Assembly (NCBI GenBank): GCA_002788395.1
Contig: PFRF01000026.1
Location: 1 to 34,264 of the forward strand
DNA from: Candidatus Levybacteria bacterium CG_4_9_14_0_2_um_filter_35_21
GTDB taxonomy: Bacteria > Patescibacteriota > Microgenomatia > Levybacterales > UBA12049
Direction of reading: 5' to 3'
Length of the DNA stretch: 34,264 nucleotides
The translations under genes and the position numbers were made by a program. Below the pieces are notes generated by a model. The model saw only the letters and a program-made list of their open reading frames with translations, made no database searches and was not told the origin of the DNA. Of the stretch, positions 1 through 7,743 are shown one piece after another (position 1 is the first letter of the stretch; each line of letters begins with the position of its first letter).

Positions 1-2759
1 TCAATATAATAAAGAGAAAGAACAACTTCTTCGGGTTTTTTGTGAAGTAATTTGTCGTGAACTTCGGTTGCCGCTAGGGCATAAACGGTTAGCTGCATGT
101 CTTTTGCCAAGTATTTTTCATCTGGAATGTTTGCTCCTGTTTTATAATCTAATATTTCAATTTTATTTTTTTCTAACGAATTTATTCTATCTATTCTTCC
201 CCCAATTTTTAAATTATTAATACTAAAATTAAAGGGAAGTTCAAGACTAAGTGGTAAATTTTTTTGATCAAAATTCTTTTCTAAATAATCAAAAATTAAA
301 TTTTTCGCTTTCTCAAGTGCCTTTTTTTCGTGATCCTTGCTTTGATAGCCATCGGAAATCCAGTTTTTTTTGATTAAGATAGAAGCATCTTTAATATCTA
401 GTTTTTGTCCAACTAGCCAACTTTGATAAAAATCCCTAAGAGTTGAATGAATGCTTGTTCCGAAGCTTTGTGCAGGGGATTGAGGAGTAGGAATCTTTAG
501 GATATATCTTAATTTATAATGCAACGGACAAATATCAAATGTTTGTATTTGAGAATAAGAGAGATAATTTACCGGCGTAATTTGTTTAGTTTTGGTTATT
601 ATATCTTCTTTTTTCGGAGTTTGTTCCCATTTTAATAACGATAACTGGCCGATATCTTTGGGTTTTAATACGCTTATTGTCTTTTCAACATTCTCTTTAC
701 CAAGCGCTTCAAAAACAAACGGCGAAATTTTTCTTTCTCTTTTTCCTTCTCCATAATATTGTGCCGCCGTAAAAAAGAGTAAGCTTTTTGCCCTGGTCAT
801 CCCTACATAAAAAAGTCTTCTTTCTTCTTCCAAATGAAAATCACCGCTTGGCAAAATTTCTTTAATAAATTCCGTTGGAATTGGAATTAATTCTTGTCTT
901 TCTCTTGTGGGGAAGCGTTGAGATACAAGATTAACCAAAAAAACAACGGGAAATTCGAGTCCTTTACTGGAATGGATAGATAAAATATTTACGGCATCAT
1001 TTTCTGTCCAATCGGAATTTGCCGCAAGGGGACTTTCTCCAACTTGCATGGAGAGATCTATCCAATCAACAATATCAAAAACCGTAGCTGAATCATGTTC
1101 TGTTTCATATGATTTTAATTTATCAAATAATTTTGCAATATTTTTTGCAATAATATCATCTTTATTAGTGTTTGCATTAACCAGTTGATTAAGTAAGCCG
1201 CTGTCTTGTAGGAAATAGTAAAGAATTTGACCTGCAGTTTCTTTAGGAATTAAAGACAAATGTCTTTTTATCATTTCGTAAATAATATTTACTTTTTCTT
1301 TAGTAATTTCTTTAAGAAAAGATTCATCTATTTTTTCCAATGCCTCAAAAAGAGAATAATTCTTTTTCTTGGCTAAAATTAAAATAGAAGCAATCTCTAC
1401 ACTTTCCAGATTAAAAATTGGCATAGTTAGAACTCTATATAAGGATGCGGAGTCTTCAAAATTGTAAAGCACTTTTAAATAGGCGATTAAATCTTTAACC
1501 TCTTCCCGTTGAAAAAGCCTACCCGGTCCTAAAAACTGAAAAGGAATTCTCTTTCTTTCGAATGCTTTTATAAAACTCTGGGAATGATCATTAGCTCTAA
1601 CCAGAATTGCAATATCTTTAAAATCATATTCTTTTTCGGTTAAGTTTAGTATTTTTTCCGCAACCAAGTCGGCCTCATTTTCCACCCTATCCGTAAATAA
1701 AAACTCAATCTCTTTGCCTTTAATATTGCCGGCAGGTTTTAGCTTTTTATCTATTTTCTCTTTTATTTCCAACCTATCAGGATTGTTGTTTTGAATTAAG
1801 TCATAAGATCTATCTAGGATTTCCTTTGTTGATCTGTAATTTTGCGTTAATGTAATAATTTTTGCTTTAGGATAATGTTTTTTGAATTGAATAATATTGG
1901 AGATTGAACTGCCCCTAAATCTGTAGATTGATTGATCATCATCTCCAACGACGGTAATATTTTTCTTTTCCCCTGCAAGAAGTTGCGCGAGCTGATTCTG
2001 GACGTAATTTGTATCTTGGAATTCATCAACTAAAATATATTTAAATTGATTCTGATAATTTTTTAAAATATTTTTTCTAGCTCTAAACAAGCTTAATGTA
2101 TTTGAAATTAAGTCTGAAAAATCCATTACTCCTTCTTTCGTTTTTAATTCCTCATAAGCTTCATATGCATTTGCAAGTTCTATGTTCTTTTCGATTTCAT
2201 CCTTATCATCTTTTTGATTTTTGTTTTCTATCCCTGAGCGAAGCCGAAGGGTTGCTTTTTGCCCTTGAGCCCAACGAAGATATTCATTGGGCGATATATC
2301 CTCGTCTTTTAGTCTGCTAAAATGTTGAATTAACCCGCTTAAAAATTTGTTCGGATTACCAAGAGGTCTGAAATAATTAAGGTCGAATTTAAAAAGATTA
2401 GTTCTGATTAAAAGAATACATTCTGCTTCGGTGAGGAGTTTATAATTTGGATTTAGGCCAACATGAATTGCTTCCTGACGCAGAATACGATCACAAAAAG
2501 AGTGAAAAGTGGAAATCCACATTTGTGTATATCCATACGGCATCTTTTTATCTATTCTTTCTTCCATTTCAAGTGCTGCTTTTTCCGTAAAAGTTAGAGC
2601 CAATATTTCGGATGGATTTATTTTCTTTTCGAGGATTAAATAACTTACCCTTTCTGAAATTACTGTGGTTTTGCCCGTTCCCGCACCGGCTATTATTAAT
2701 AAAGGGCCATTCTCATGTCTTACAGCTTCCAGTTGTTGTTTATTGAGCTTTTTATCCAT
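1..2759 (-). CDS. UvrD/Rep-family DNA helicase fused to a PD-(D/E)XK nuclease domain (C-terminus cut by window edge)
   Basis: The frame is open for 919 codons from the ATG at 2759 to the window edge, so the C-terminus is missing. The superfamily 1A helicase motifs appear in order: Walker A GAGTGKTT (residues 25-32), ALTFTEKAA, STFHSFC, Walker B VDEFQDTN, GDDDQSIYRFRG, QNYRST, SIHSSKGLEF and FYVGMTRAK. From about residue 740 a RecB/AddB/Cas4-like nuclease domain follows, with YSQIQTFDICPLHYKLRY, FGTSIHSTLRDF, GGRIDRIN, the catalytic DYKTG and QLTVYALA. The protein should translocate 3'-5' on single-stranded DNA and cut DNA during repair or end resection. Only one candidate cluster cysteine is visible; any others would lie beyond the edge. 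Ordinary PcrA/UvrD proteins of about 700-750 residues lack the nuclease. It is the last visible gene of the minus-strand group, 38 bases after the cupredoxin gene. Confidence 0.93.
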   Translation of the reverse strand, partial: MDKKLNKQQLEAVRHENGPLLIIAGAGTGKTTVISERVSYLILEKKINPSEILALTFTEKAALEMEERIDKKMPYGYTQMWISTFHSFCDRILRQEAIHVGLNPNYKLLTEAECILLIRTNLFKFDLNYFRPLGNPNKFLSGLIQHFSRLKDEDISPNEYLRWAQGQKATLRLRSGIENKNQKDDKDEIEKNIELANAYEAYEELKTKEGVMDFSDLISNTLSLFRARKNILKNYQNQFKYILVDEFQDTNYVQNQLAQLLAGEKKNITVVGDDDQSIYRFRGSSISNIIQFKKHYPKAKIITLTQNYRSTKEILDRSYDLIQNNNPDRLEIKEKIDKKLKPAGNIKGKEIEFLFTDRVENEADLVAEKILNLTEKEYDFKDIAILVRANDHSQSFIKAFERKRIPFQFLGPGRLFQREEVKDLIAYLKVLYNFEDSASLYRVLTMPIFNLESVEIASILILAKKKNYSLFEALEKIDESFLKEITKEKVNIIYEMIKRHLSLIPKETAGQILYYFLQDSGLLNQLVNANTNKDDIIAKNIAKLFDKLKSYETEHDSATVFDIVDWIDLSMQVGESPLAANSDWTENDAVNILSIHSSKGLEFPVVFLVNLVSQRFPTRERQELIPIPTEFIKEILPSGDFHLEEERRLFYVGMTRAKSLLFFTAAQYYGEGKRERKISPFVFEALGKENVEKTISVLKPKDIGQLSLLKWEQTPKKEDIITKTKQITPVNYLSYSQIQTFDICPLHYKLRYILKIPTPQSPAQSFGTSIHSTLRDFYQSWLVGQKLDIKDASILIKKNWISDGYQSKDHEKKALEKAKNLIFDYLEKNFDQKNLPLSLELPFNFSINNLKIGGRIDRINSLEKNKIEILDYKTGANIPDEKYLAKDMQLTVYALAATEVHDKLLHKKPEEVVLSLYYI
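2232..2251. repeat. GC-rich CCCTGAGCGAAG-type repeat inside the helicase gene
   Basis: CCCTGAGCGAAGCCGAAGGG is GC-rich in an AT-rich gene and has CCCT/AGGG ends. From memory it matches a short repeat family dispersed in many bacterial genomes, usually between genes. Here it is read through in frame as about residues 170-177 of the helicase (TLRLRSG), in the variable 1B region. Confidence 0.6.
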
Positions 2760-2797
2760 TTAGAAGTTAGAGGTTATTGTATCACAAGAATAGGTTT

Positions 2798-3205
2798 TTA
2801 TTCGACAACTACAGTTCCTTTTTGTTCGGGATTTAAGTGGTTATGGTAGGTGTATCTACCGGGACTATCAAATTTTACTTGAACAGAAGATTCGTTTGCA
2901 AATTCTCCTAAATTTAGGAAAGGATAAAGAAGATGGGTGGGGTGGTTATCTGAATTAACCGTGGCTGGTCCGCCGCTTTTGTTTATCCAAACGACTAACG
3001 TTTTTACTTTTACTTTTATTTCACTTGGTTCAAAGCCGGATTTAGTAAGAATTATCCCCTGAGATTTTTCAGGAAGTTTTATAGCTTGAGTAGGAGTTAT
3101 GCTTGCCAAACTGTTTTTATTTGAAGGTTTTGTTGGATAAAAAAGATAGATTCCTCCGATAATAACTAATATGAAAACAACAGCTAAAATTAAATTTTTA
3201 TTCAT
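2798..3205 (-). CDS. Membrane-anchored cupredoxin-like protein lacking the usual Cys copper ligand
   Basis: 135 residues. An N-terminal hydrophobic segment (residues about 5-24) anchors or exports it, followed by a Ser/Thr/Pro linker. The beta-sandwich resembles plastocyanin/amicyanin-type cupredoxins: GFEPSEIKVKVKTLVVWINKSG, read in pieces, is the typical first half, and SPGRYTYHNHLNP followed by KGTVVVE is the typical last strand. In blue copper proteins the last loop carries Cys-x2-His-Pro (as YYCSIHP); here it reads YHNHLNP, so the Cys and the following His are replaced and an HxH pair (H121, H123) appears. H88 and H91 in NHPTH could supply further ligands. It may bind copper in a non-blue site, bind another metal, or bind none. 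It has its own promoter upstream. Confidence 0.8.
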   Translation of the reverse strand: MNKNLILAVVFILVIIGGIYLFYPTKPSNKNSLASITPTQAIKLPEKSQGIILTKSGFEPSEIKVKVKTLVVWINKSGGPATVNSDNHPTHLLYPFLNLGEFANESSVQVKFDSPGRYTYHNHLNPEQKGTVVVE

Positions 3206-3214
3206 ATTATTCTT

Positions 3215-3243
3215 ACAATACCACCTCTAAATTAAAATTGCAA
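3215..3243 (-). promoter_or_regulatory. Promoter of the cupredoxin gene
   Basis: On the minus strand, a -35 TTGCAA (3238-3243), a 17-base spacer and a -10 TATTGT (3215-3220) preceded by TGG (extended -10). The -10 ends 9 bases before the ATG at 3205, so the transcript would have almost no leader. The promoter overlaps the end of rmuC's intergenic region and separates the two genes transcriptionally. Confidence 0.6.
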
Positions 3244-3244
3244 A

Positions 3245-4243
3245 TTAATTTAGTGCCTTAGATTCATCTTCGGTAATTTTTTCTTCAAGACTTCTGGTTG
3301 TACTTATTTTTTGCCCAATTAAGGAAAAACCGCTCATTACATTGCTAAATTGAGAAGAAGCATTATTTAAATGTTTACCTAGGACTCCTAAGTTTTCATC
3401 TACTTTTTCATAATCCGATCGGAGACCTCTTAGCATGCTAAAAATTTCTTTGGATTTTTCTTCGATTTTTCTGCCTTCAAAAGAAAGTAAAATTGTTTGA
3501 AGATGAGCGTAAAGTGTAGATGGAGAAACAATATAAATCCTTTCGTGTCTGGCAAAATCCATAATCTCCGGCATATTTACAATTTCGTAATAAACCGATT
3601 CGCTTGGGACGTACATTAAAGCAAAATCCATTGTCCCCTCCGCCGGTAAAATATATTTTTTGGAAATTGCGGTTATATGTTTTTTGATATCTTTGGTAAA
3701 CTCTTTTTCAAAGACTTCTTTTTCCGATTTCTCCTCTGCTTTAGACATCTTTTGAAAATTCTCCATTGGGAATTTAGAATCAATCGGCAAAATACCAGCA
3801 TCTGTTTTTATTGCCGCATCAACTCTTTCTCCGGATCTAAATTCGTACTGAAGAAAAAAATTATTCTTGGGAAACATCTGAGAAATGAGATCTTTAAGAA
3901 CTTGTTCACCAATGTTTCCTCTTAATTTCGGGCTTTTTAAAAAATCCTGCAAGTCCTTCATGCTTCTTCCTATTTCGCTCATCTGTCCAACTTCTTTGCC
4001 AACATCCCGCATCGCCATTGCTGTTTTATCCAGCCTTTCGTTTAGTTGCTTGGAATTTTCCTGGAGAGTTTTGATCATACTGGTAGAAGAGCTATCAACG
4101 GAATTTTGCATTGCCTTTAACCATTCAAGAAGCGATTTATCTTCCGGCTTGGAAAAGCTGGAGATCTTTTTATTCAAAAAAACTAAAAGAACAATAAATA
4201 GTCCAATAATTAATGCGGCAAGGAGCAGGATTTCATTTGACAT
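3245..4243 (-). CDS. rmuC: RmuC-family DNA recombination protein
   Basis: 332 residues. An N-terminal transmembrane segment (about residues 4-24) is followed by a helical, probably coiled-coil stretch (about 45-100), then the RmuC core with PKLRGNIGEQVLKDLI, GERVDAAIKT, LPIDSKFPMENF and FALMYVPSESVYYEI. RmuC is related to PD-(D/E)XK nucleases; in E. coli it limits rearrangement at inverted repeats, and its exact biochemistry is unsettled. The DAAI and PIDSKFP segments correspond to the nuclease-like core. Length is typical of short RmuC proteins (E. coli is longer). It lies 14 bases downstream of tsaD, but a TAGAAT -10 box just before its ATG suggests separate transcription. Confidence 0.93.
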   Translation of the reverse strand: MSNEILLLAALIIGLFIVLLVFLNKKISSFSKPEDKSLLEWLKAMQNSVDSSSTSMIKTLQENSKQLNERLDKTAMAMRDVGKEVGQMSEIGRSMKDLQDFLKSPKLRGNIGEQVLKDLISQMFPKNNFFLQYEFRSGERVDAAIKTDAGILPIDSKFPMENFQKMSKAEEKSEKEVFEKEFTKDIKKHITAISKKYILPAEGTMDFALMYVPSESVYYEIVNMPEIMDFARHERIYIVSPSTLYAHLQTILLSFEGRKIEEKSKEIFSMLRGLRSDYEKVDENLGVLGKHLNNASSQFSNVMSGFSLIGQKISTTRSLEEKITEDESKALN

Positions 4244-4249
4244 ATCTTT

Positions 4250-4255
4250 ATTCTA
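4250..4255 (-). promoter_or_regulatory. -10 box for rmuC, leaderless spacing
   Basis: Minus strand TAGAAT ends exactly 6 bases before the rmuC ATG (4243). No strong -35 is evident. The spacing matches the leaderless pattern seen at other genes in this window. Confidence 0.5.
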
Positions 4256-4257
4256 CA

Positions 4258-5343
4258 CTAATTAAAATATAGCTCAGGGTTTGTTGCTATTTTTCTCCAA
4301 GGAGTTTTTTTACCCGTAAAAAAGGCCGCGGCGCCTATCATTGCGGCGTTATCGGTGCAAAGCCACTTTTGCGGAACGAAAAGTGGAATTTCTAATTTTA
4401 AATTTCTAATTTCTGATTCAAACTGATCTCTTAGCTTTTGGTTTGCAGCAACTCCGCCTGCCAGTAAGATTGATTTAGTATTATATTTTTGTGCAGCTTT
4501 TAATGTTTTTTTAATAAGAACATCAACGATTGCTTTTTGAACAGAAGCTGAAATGTCCTCGACGTCTTTTACGTTTAATTTTCTTTTCTGAATTTCTCTT
4601 AAGGCGGCGGTTTTTAAACCTGAAAAACTAAAATCAAAATCATCAGATTTAATAAGCGGTCTGGGAAAATTTATTGCATTTTCATTTCCTTTCAAGGCTG
4701 CTATTTCGATATTAGGTCCTCCCGGATAGGGAAGATTTAAAATTCTGCCAATTTTATCAAATGCTTCTCCAGCTGCATCATCCCTAGTCCCGCCAAGCCA
4801 AATAATTTTTTCATGATTCTTCATTAAAAGTAGATCCGTATGTCCTCCGGAGACTATAAGCACAGTAGCGGGAAACTCAATATCAGTATCTGGTTTAGAA
4901 CGTTTAGTGTTTAGTTTTGAATTTCGAGTTTCGAATTTCGAGTTTCCGCGAATAAAATTTGCGTAAATATGTCCTATCAAATGATTTACCTGAATAATTG
5001 GTTTATTCCAGACGTAACTAAGGGTTTTGGCTGTTTTCACTCCGACCAAAAGTGATCCGATAAGCCCAGGTCCGATTGTTACCGCAATTGCATCAATTGA
5101 TTCTTCAATGTTTTGATTATTAATTCTCGGTATTGAATTTAAAGCCTTTTCGATCACCGGTAAAATATATTTAATTTGTTCTCGGGCGGCTGTCTCGGGA
5201 ATAATTCCACCGGTTTTTGCATGAAGAGAAAGAGAAGAGGCAGTAAAATTTGCTAAGATTTTTACTTTCAAGTCGTCTTTTTTAGCTTCTATAATTGCTG
5301 CAGAAGTTTCATCGCACGAGGTCTCAATTGCTAAAATTTTCAT
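4258..5343 (-). CDS. tsaD: tRNA N6-adenosine threonylcarbamoyltransferase TsaD
   Basis: 361 residues of the Kae1/TsaD/Gcp family. It transfers the threonylcarbamoyl group from TC-AMP to A37 of ANN-decoding tRNAs, normally with TsaB and TsaE (not in this window). Visible signatures are MKILAIETSCDETSAAI at the N-terminus, TIGPGLIGSLLVG, the metal-binding NHLIGHIYA (H121, H125), LIVSGGHTDL, GEAFDKIGRILNLPYPGGP and LCTDNAAMIGAAA. It is about 20 residues longer than usual because of a low-complexity insertion (about residues 132-153) between the HxxxH region and SGGHTD; this insertion is coded by a 14-bp tandem repeat. The start overlaps the end of the DUF192 gene by 20 bases, indicating co-transcription. 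Confidence 0.97.
   Translation of the reverse strand: MKILAIETSCDETSAAIIEAKKDDLKVKILANFTASSLSLHAKTGGIIPETAAREQIKYILPVIEKALNSIPRINNQNIEESIDAIAVTIGPGLIGSLLVGVKTAKTLSYVWNKPIIQVNHLIGHIYANFIRGNSKFETRNSKLNTKRSKPDTDIEFPATVLIVSGGHTDLLLMKNHEKIIWLGGTRDDAAGEAFDKIGRILNLPYPGGPNIEIAALKGNENAINFPRPLIKSDDFDFSFSGLKTAALREIQKRKLNVKDVEDISASVQKAIVDVLIKKTLKAAQKYNTKSILLAGGVAANQKLRDQFESEIRNLKLEIPLFVPQKWLCTDNAAMIGAAAFFTGKKTPWRKIATNPELYFN
4919..4946. repeat. 14-bp perfect tandem repeat within tsaD
   Basis: Two adjacent copies of GAATTTCGAGTTTC (4919-4932 and 4933-4946), with degenerate GTTTAG-type units beside them (about 4892-4918). In the tsaD frame it encodes an alternating NSKFETRNSKLNTK stretch that other TsaD proteins lack. 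Confidence 0.8.
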
Positions 5344-5806
5344 AGCTTATCTTATCTCCGGTTTTAATTTTTTGTTCCTTGGCTAAACCGGCATTAATTT
5401 CGACAACAGTATCGGATACTTGTGTAGGTTGGTAAACGGGTAAAGTATCATTGACGGACTTTGGCGGTTTTACATTTTCATAAATAGTAACTACTTTCCC
5501 TTTTCTAATAAAAATTATGTCAATGGGAAATTTCATATTTTTCATCCAAAATCCGTAATAATTTTCTTTACCAAAAGGGAAAATCATTGCCTGATCTTTT
5601 GGTAGTGCAGAATATTTAGATAGTCCAATTTCTTGTTCCTTGCCCGTTTTTGCAACAAGCAAGTTAAATTTGTTGTTGTTAATAGCTATTTTTGGTATTT
5701 TATGAAAAAGAGAAATATTTCCAAAAAATAATTTAGAAAAAATTAAAGAAATAATTACCAAAATAAATAAGGCAAATATTATTCCCAATATATTTTTATA
5801 TTTCAT
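5324..5806 (-). CDS. DUF192 family protein, membrane-anchored
   Basis: 160 residues. One N-terminal transmembrane helix (about residues 5-29) is followed by an extracytoplasmic DUF192 (COG1430) domain. Signatures are VAKTGKEQEIGLSKYSALP, MIFPFGKENYYGFWMKNMKF, PIDIIFIRKGKVVTIYENV and a C-terminal VVEINAGLAKEQKIKTGD. The family is widespread and of unknown biochemical function, usually exported. It overlaps the upstream nucleotidyltransferase gene by 4 bases (ATGA) and the downstream tsaD by 20 bases, so it belongs to the vanW-to-tsaD operon. Confidence 0.92.
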   Translation of the reverse strand: MKYKNILGIIFALFILVIISLIFSKLFFGNISLFHKIPKIAINNNKFNLLVAKTGKEQEIGLSKYSALPKDQAMIFPFGKENYYGFWMKNMKFPIDIIFIRKGKVVTIYENVKPPKSVNDTLPVYQPTQVSDTVVEINAGLAKEQKIKTGDKISYENFSN

Positions 5807-6285
5807 AAGAGATCTGCTAGCTTAGCCAGTCGACTGGTTGATTTGTGTTTTATTGGTTTTACTACGAAAGCAATTTTTGCTCCAACAGTATTTGCTTGTC
5901 TTTTCTTATGTTTAATGGCAGGGTCGCCATATGCGACTGCGATAACGTCCGGACCTATTTGGCTTATAAGTTTATCATAATCTTGGTCAGATGCAACTTT
6001 TTGTAGTTTTATAACATAATCAACCGAATTAAATGCTGCCAAAACTTCTGCTCTTTCTGCTTGGTTATTTATTGGTCTTTTATCACCCTTAAGTTTTTTA
6101 ACGGACTTGTCGCTTTCCAGAAGAACAATTAGAACATCCCCTTTTTGTTTTGAATTTTGAAGCAATTTTATATGACCAATATGAATAAGGTCAAAACACC
6201 CACCGGTTAAAACAATCTTTTTCCCTTTATTTTTTAACTCTTTAGTTATTCTTCCAATTTGGTTTTCGTTTAAAATCCTGCCCAT
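5803..6285 (-). CDS. HIGH-motif nucleotidyltransferase (RfaE2/HldE C-domain or glycerophosphate cytidylyltransferase type)
   Basis: 160 residues of the cytidylyltransferase-like superfamily. The N-terminus carries LTGGCFDLIHIGHIKLL with the nucleotide-binding HIGH motif, then LLESDKSVKKLKGDKRPINNQAERAEVLAAFNSVDYV (read in pieces), the pattern of heptose-1-phosphate adenylyltransferase domains. A C-terminal KSTSRLA replaces the ISTT-type second motif. It would join a nucleotide to a sugar phosphate, polyol phosphate or similar small phosphate; the substrate cannot be read from sequence. No heptose pathway genes are nearby. It starts one base before the end of the vanW-like gene's reading frame and overlaps DUF192 by 4 bases. 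Confidence 0.88.
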   Translation of the reverse strand: MGRILNENQIGRITKELKNKGKKIVLTGGCFDLIHIGHIKLLQNSKQKGDVLIVLLESDKSVKKLKGDKRPINNQAERAEVLAAFNSVDYVIKLQKVASDQDYDKLISQIGPDVIAVAYGDPAIKHKKRQANTVGAKIAFVVKPIKHKSTSRLAKLADLL

Positions 6286-7707
6286 TTATTCTTTTGTTCC
6301 TTTAAGAAATATATCCTGCCAAGCTCTGTAGTTAGAAACAAATTTATCAGAGATAATCTCTTTACCGTTTTTAGTAACCTGTCTGGTAAAGTAAACATTT
6401 GCTCCCCAAGCGGCAAAATCGACTTGTTTTATCTCTCCTTTGGTAAGAGTAGGATCGTCCTGGTATATTGCCGGAGGAGGAGGAGTTTGACTTAGAATAA
6501 TCGGTTTTGTCATATTAACTTGTCTTCCATCGAGTGTTCCGTAAAGAACAAAAGTTAGTCTTAGAATAGAAGGATCGACAAAACTTTGAATTAAAATATT
6601 ATTTTCCGTATCGTTTTTAAATTTTAAATCGGGAGAGGGACTATAAACAGTTGCATCAAGTCCCGGAGATGAATCTTGTTCGTAATATCCCACTCTATAT
6701 GCGTGTGCTTGCCGTTCCAGTATTGGAAGCCCTGCATTTAGAATTGCTCTAAAAAGAGTTGTAGAAACTTGACAAACTCCTCCCCCATCTCCCAGAACAG
6801 TTCTTCCATCTTTTATAATGTAGGCTTGCTTGTAACCCGTAAATGATGAGACATCACCTAGAGCTTTATTAAAAGAAAATGTTTCGCCTGGGGCTACTAA
6901 AATACCGTTAATGCGGGTAGCAGCAAGTGTTACATTAAAAATTCTTCCCGGAATTGAATGTTGAAAGAGTGATGTTCCCGTGCCAATAACTTCCTTAATA
7001 CCCAACTTATTGGCTTTATCTGTAGTAATAGCGGGTTTAGTTTTTTTAATTGGAATAGGAATAATTATGTTTTTAGTTTTATCCGAAGAAATTAAAGCAA
7101 TTGTTTTAGAAGAAACGATTTTGTTAAGCTGAATAAAATCCAGCGATTGACCATCTTTTGAAGGACTAAATGCCATTACTCTTTCATTTTCAAATTTAAA
7201 CAATGCATCGACAGGTTTTTTTTCTATTGCCCTACTAATTGGATCTAAAATATTTTTTAGTTTATCCTCGGAAAAAGTATATGAATTAGGAAAATAAATG
7301 CCGTTTAAATATGCTTGAAGAATAAGGCTGACGTTAGAAAAAATATTACTTGATCTTCCCACACTGTACGCTTGATTTGCCAAAAGAGTTCCGTTATATC
7401 CAAAATTTATCGTATCGGCGGAAACAGTGGCAATACCATAATCACTTAAAAAAACAAAAGAGGAGCTTTTAAAAAGACTATTTTTTTTATCAAAATAATT
7501 TTTTACCCCTGTCTGAGTTCTCCCCCCAAAATTAACTCCGTTTACAATTATTCCGGGATAAACTTTTTGATAATATATTCTCTGAAAAATTAAATAGGTA
7601 AAATTTGTAATTATAGCGATTGCTAAAAGTACTCCTATTAGAAACCAAAAGAAAATTTTTGCCACATTTTTAAAATGATCCAGTTTAATCTTTTTTATTT
7701 TTTTCAT
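6286..7707 (-). CDS. VanW family protein with N-terminal membrane anchor
   Basis: 473 residues. A short basic N-terminus and a transmembrane helix (about residues 13-37) are followed by a domain resembling the PG_binding_4 region found in YoaR/VanW proteins. The VanW domain (about residues 250-400) contains ARINGILVAPGETFSFN, GDGGGVCQVSTTLFRAIL, AHAYRVGYYEQDSSPGLDATVY and LKFKNDTENNILIQ. VanW proteins lie at the cell surface and are linked to cell-wall processes, but their activity is unknown. A single Cys lies in the GGGVCQVS motif. It is the first gene of the minus-strand operon and is divergent from the solute-binding protein gene, with only 36 bases between starts. Confidence 0.92.
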   Translation of the reverse strand: MKKIKKIKLDHFKNVAKIFFWFLIGVLLAIAIITNFTYLIFQRIYYQKVYPGIIVNGVNFGGRTQTGVKNYFDKKNSLFKSSSFVFLSDYGIATVSADTINFGYNGTLLANQAYSVGRSSNIFSNVSLILQAYLNGIYFPNSYTFSEDKLKNILDPISRAIEKKPVDALFKFENERVMAFSPSKDGQSLDFIQLNKIVSSKTIALISSDKTKNIIIPIPIKKTKPAITTDKANKLGIKEVIGTGTSLFQHSIPGRIFNVTLAATRINGILVAPGETFSFNKALGDVSSFTGYKQAYIIKDGRTVLGDGGGVCQVSTTLFRAILNAGLPILERQAHAYRVGYYEQDSSPGLDATVYSPSPDLKFKNDTENNILIQSFVDPSILRLTFVLYGTLDGRQVNMTKPIILSQTPPPPAIYQDDPTLTKGEIKQVDFAAWGANVYFTRQVTKNGKEIISDKFVSNYRAWQDIFLKGTKE

Positions 7708-7737
7708 TTGCGCCCAATGCTACCATGGTATTATACT
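7708..7737. promoter_or_regulatory. Overlapping divergent promoters for the vanW-like and solute-binding protein genes
   Basis: Plus strand: TGG-TATTAT (7726-7734) or TATACT (7732-7737), the latter ending 6 bases before the ATG at 7744, with a weak TTGCGC at 7708-7713. Minus strand: TATAAT (7730-7735), giving a leader of about 16 bases before the ATG at 7707. The two -10 elements overlap, so the promoters should compete for RNA polymerase. Confidence 0.5.
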
Positions 7738-7743
7738 ATAGAT

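Noticed and set aside
3677-4265. Plus-strand open frames opposite rmuC
   Set aside because: Antisense shadows of a well-conserved gene, with Phe/Ser-rich composition and no start signals.
4384-4422. A second repeat-derived insertion in tsaD (SEIRNLKLEI region)
   Set aside because: The DNA is repeat-like (AAATTAGAAATT units), but the protein length here matches other TsaD proteins within a few residues, so it may be ordinary divergence.
7675-7743. N-terminal extension of the solute-binding protein to 7675
   Set aside because: It would overlap the start of the divergent vanW-like gene and the shared promoter; the hydrophobic extra residues are promoter sequence read as protein.
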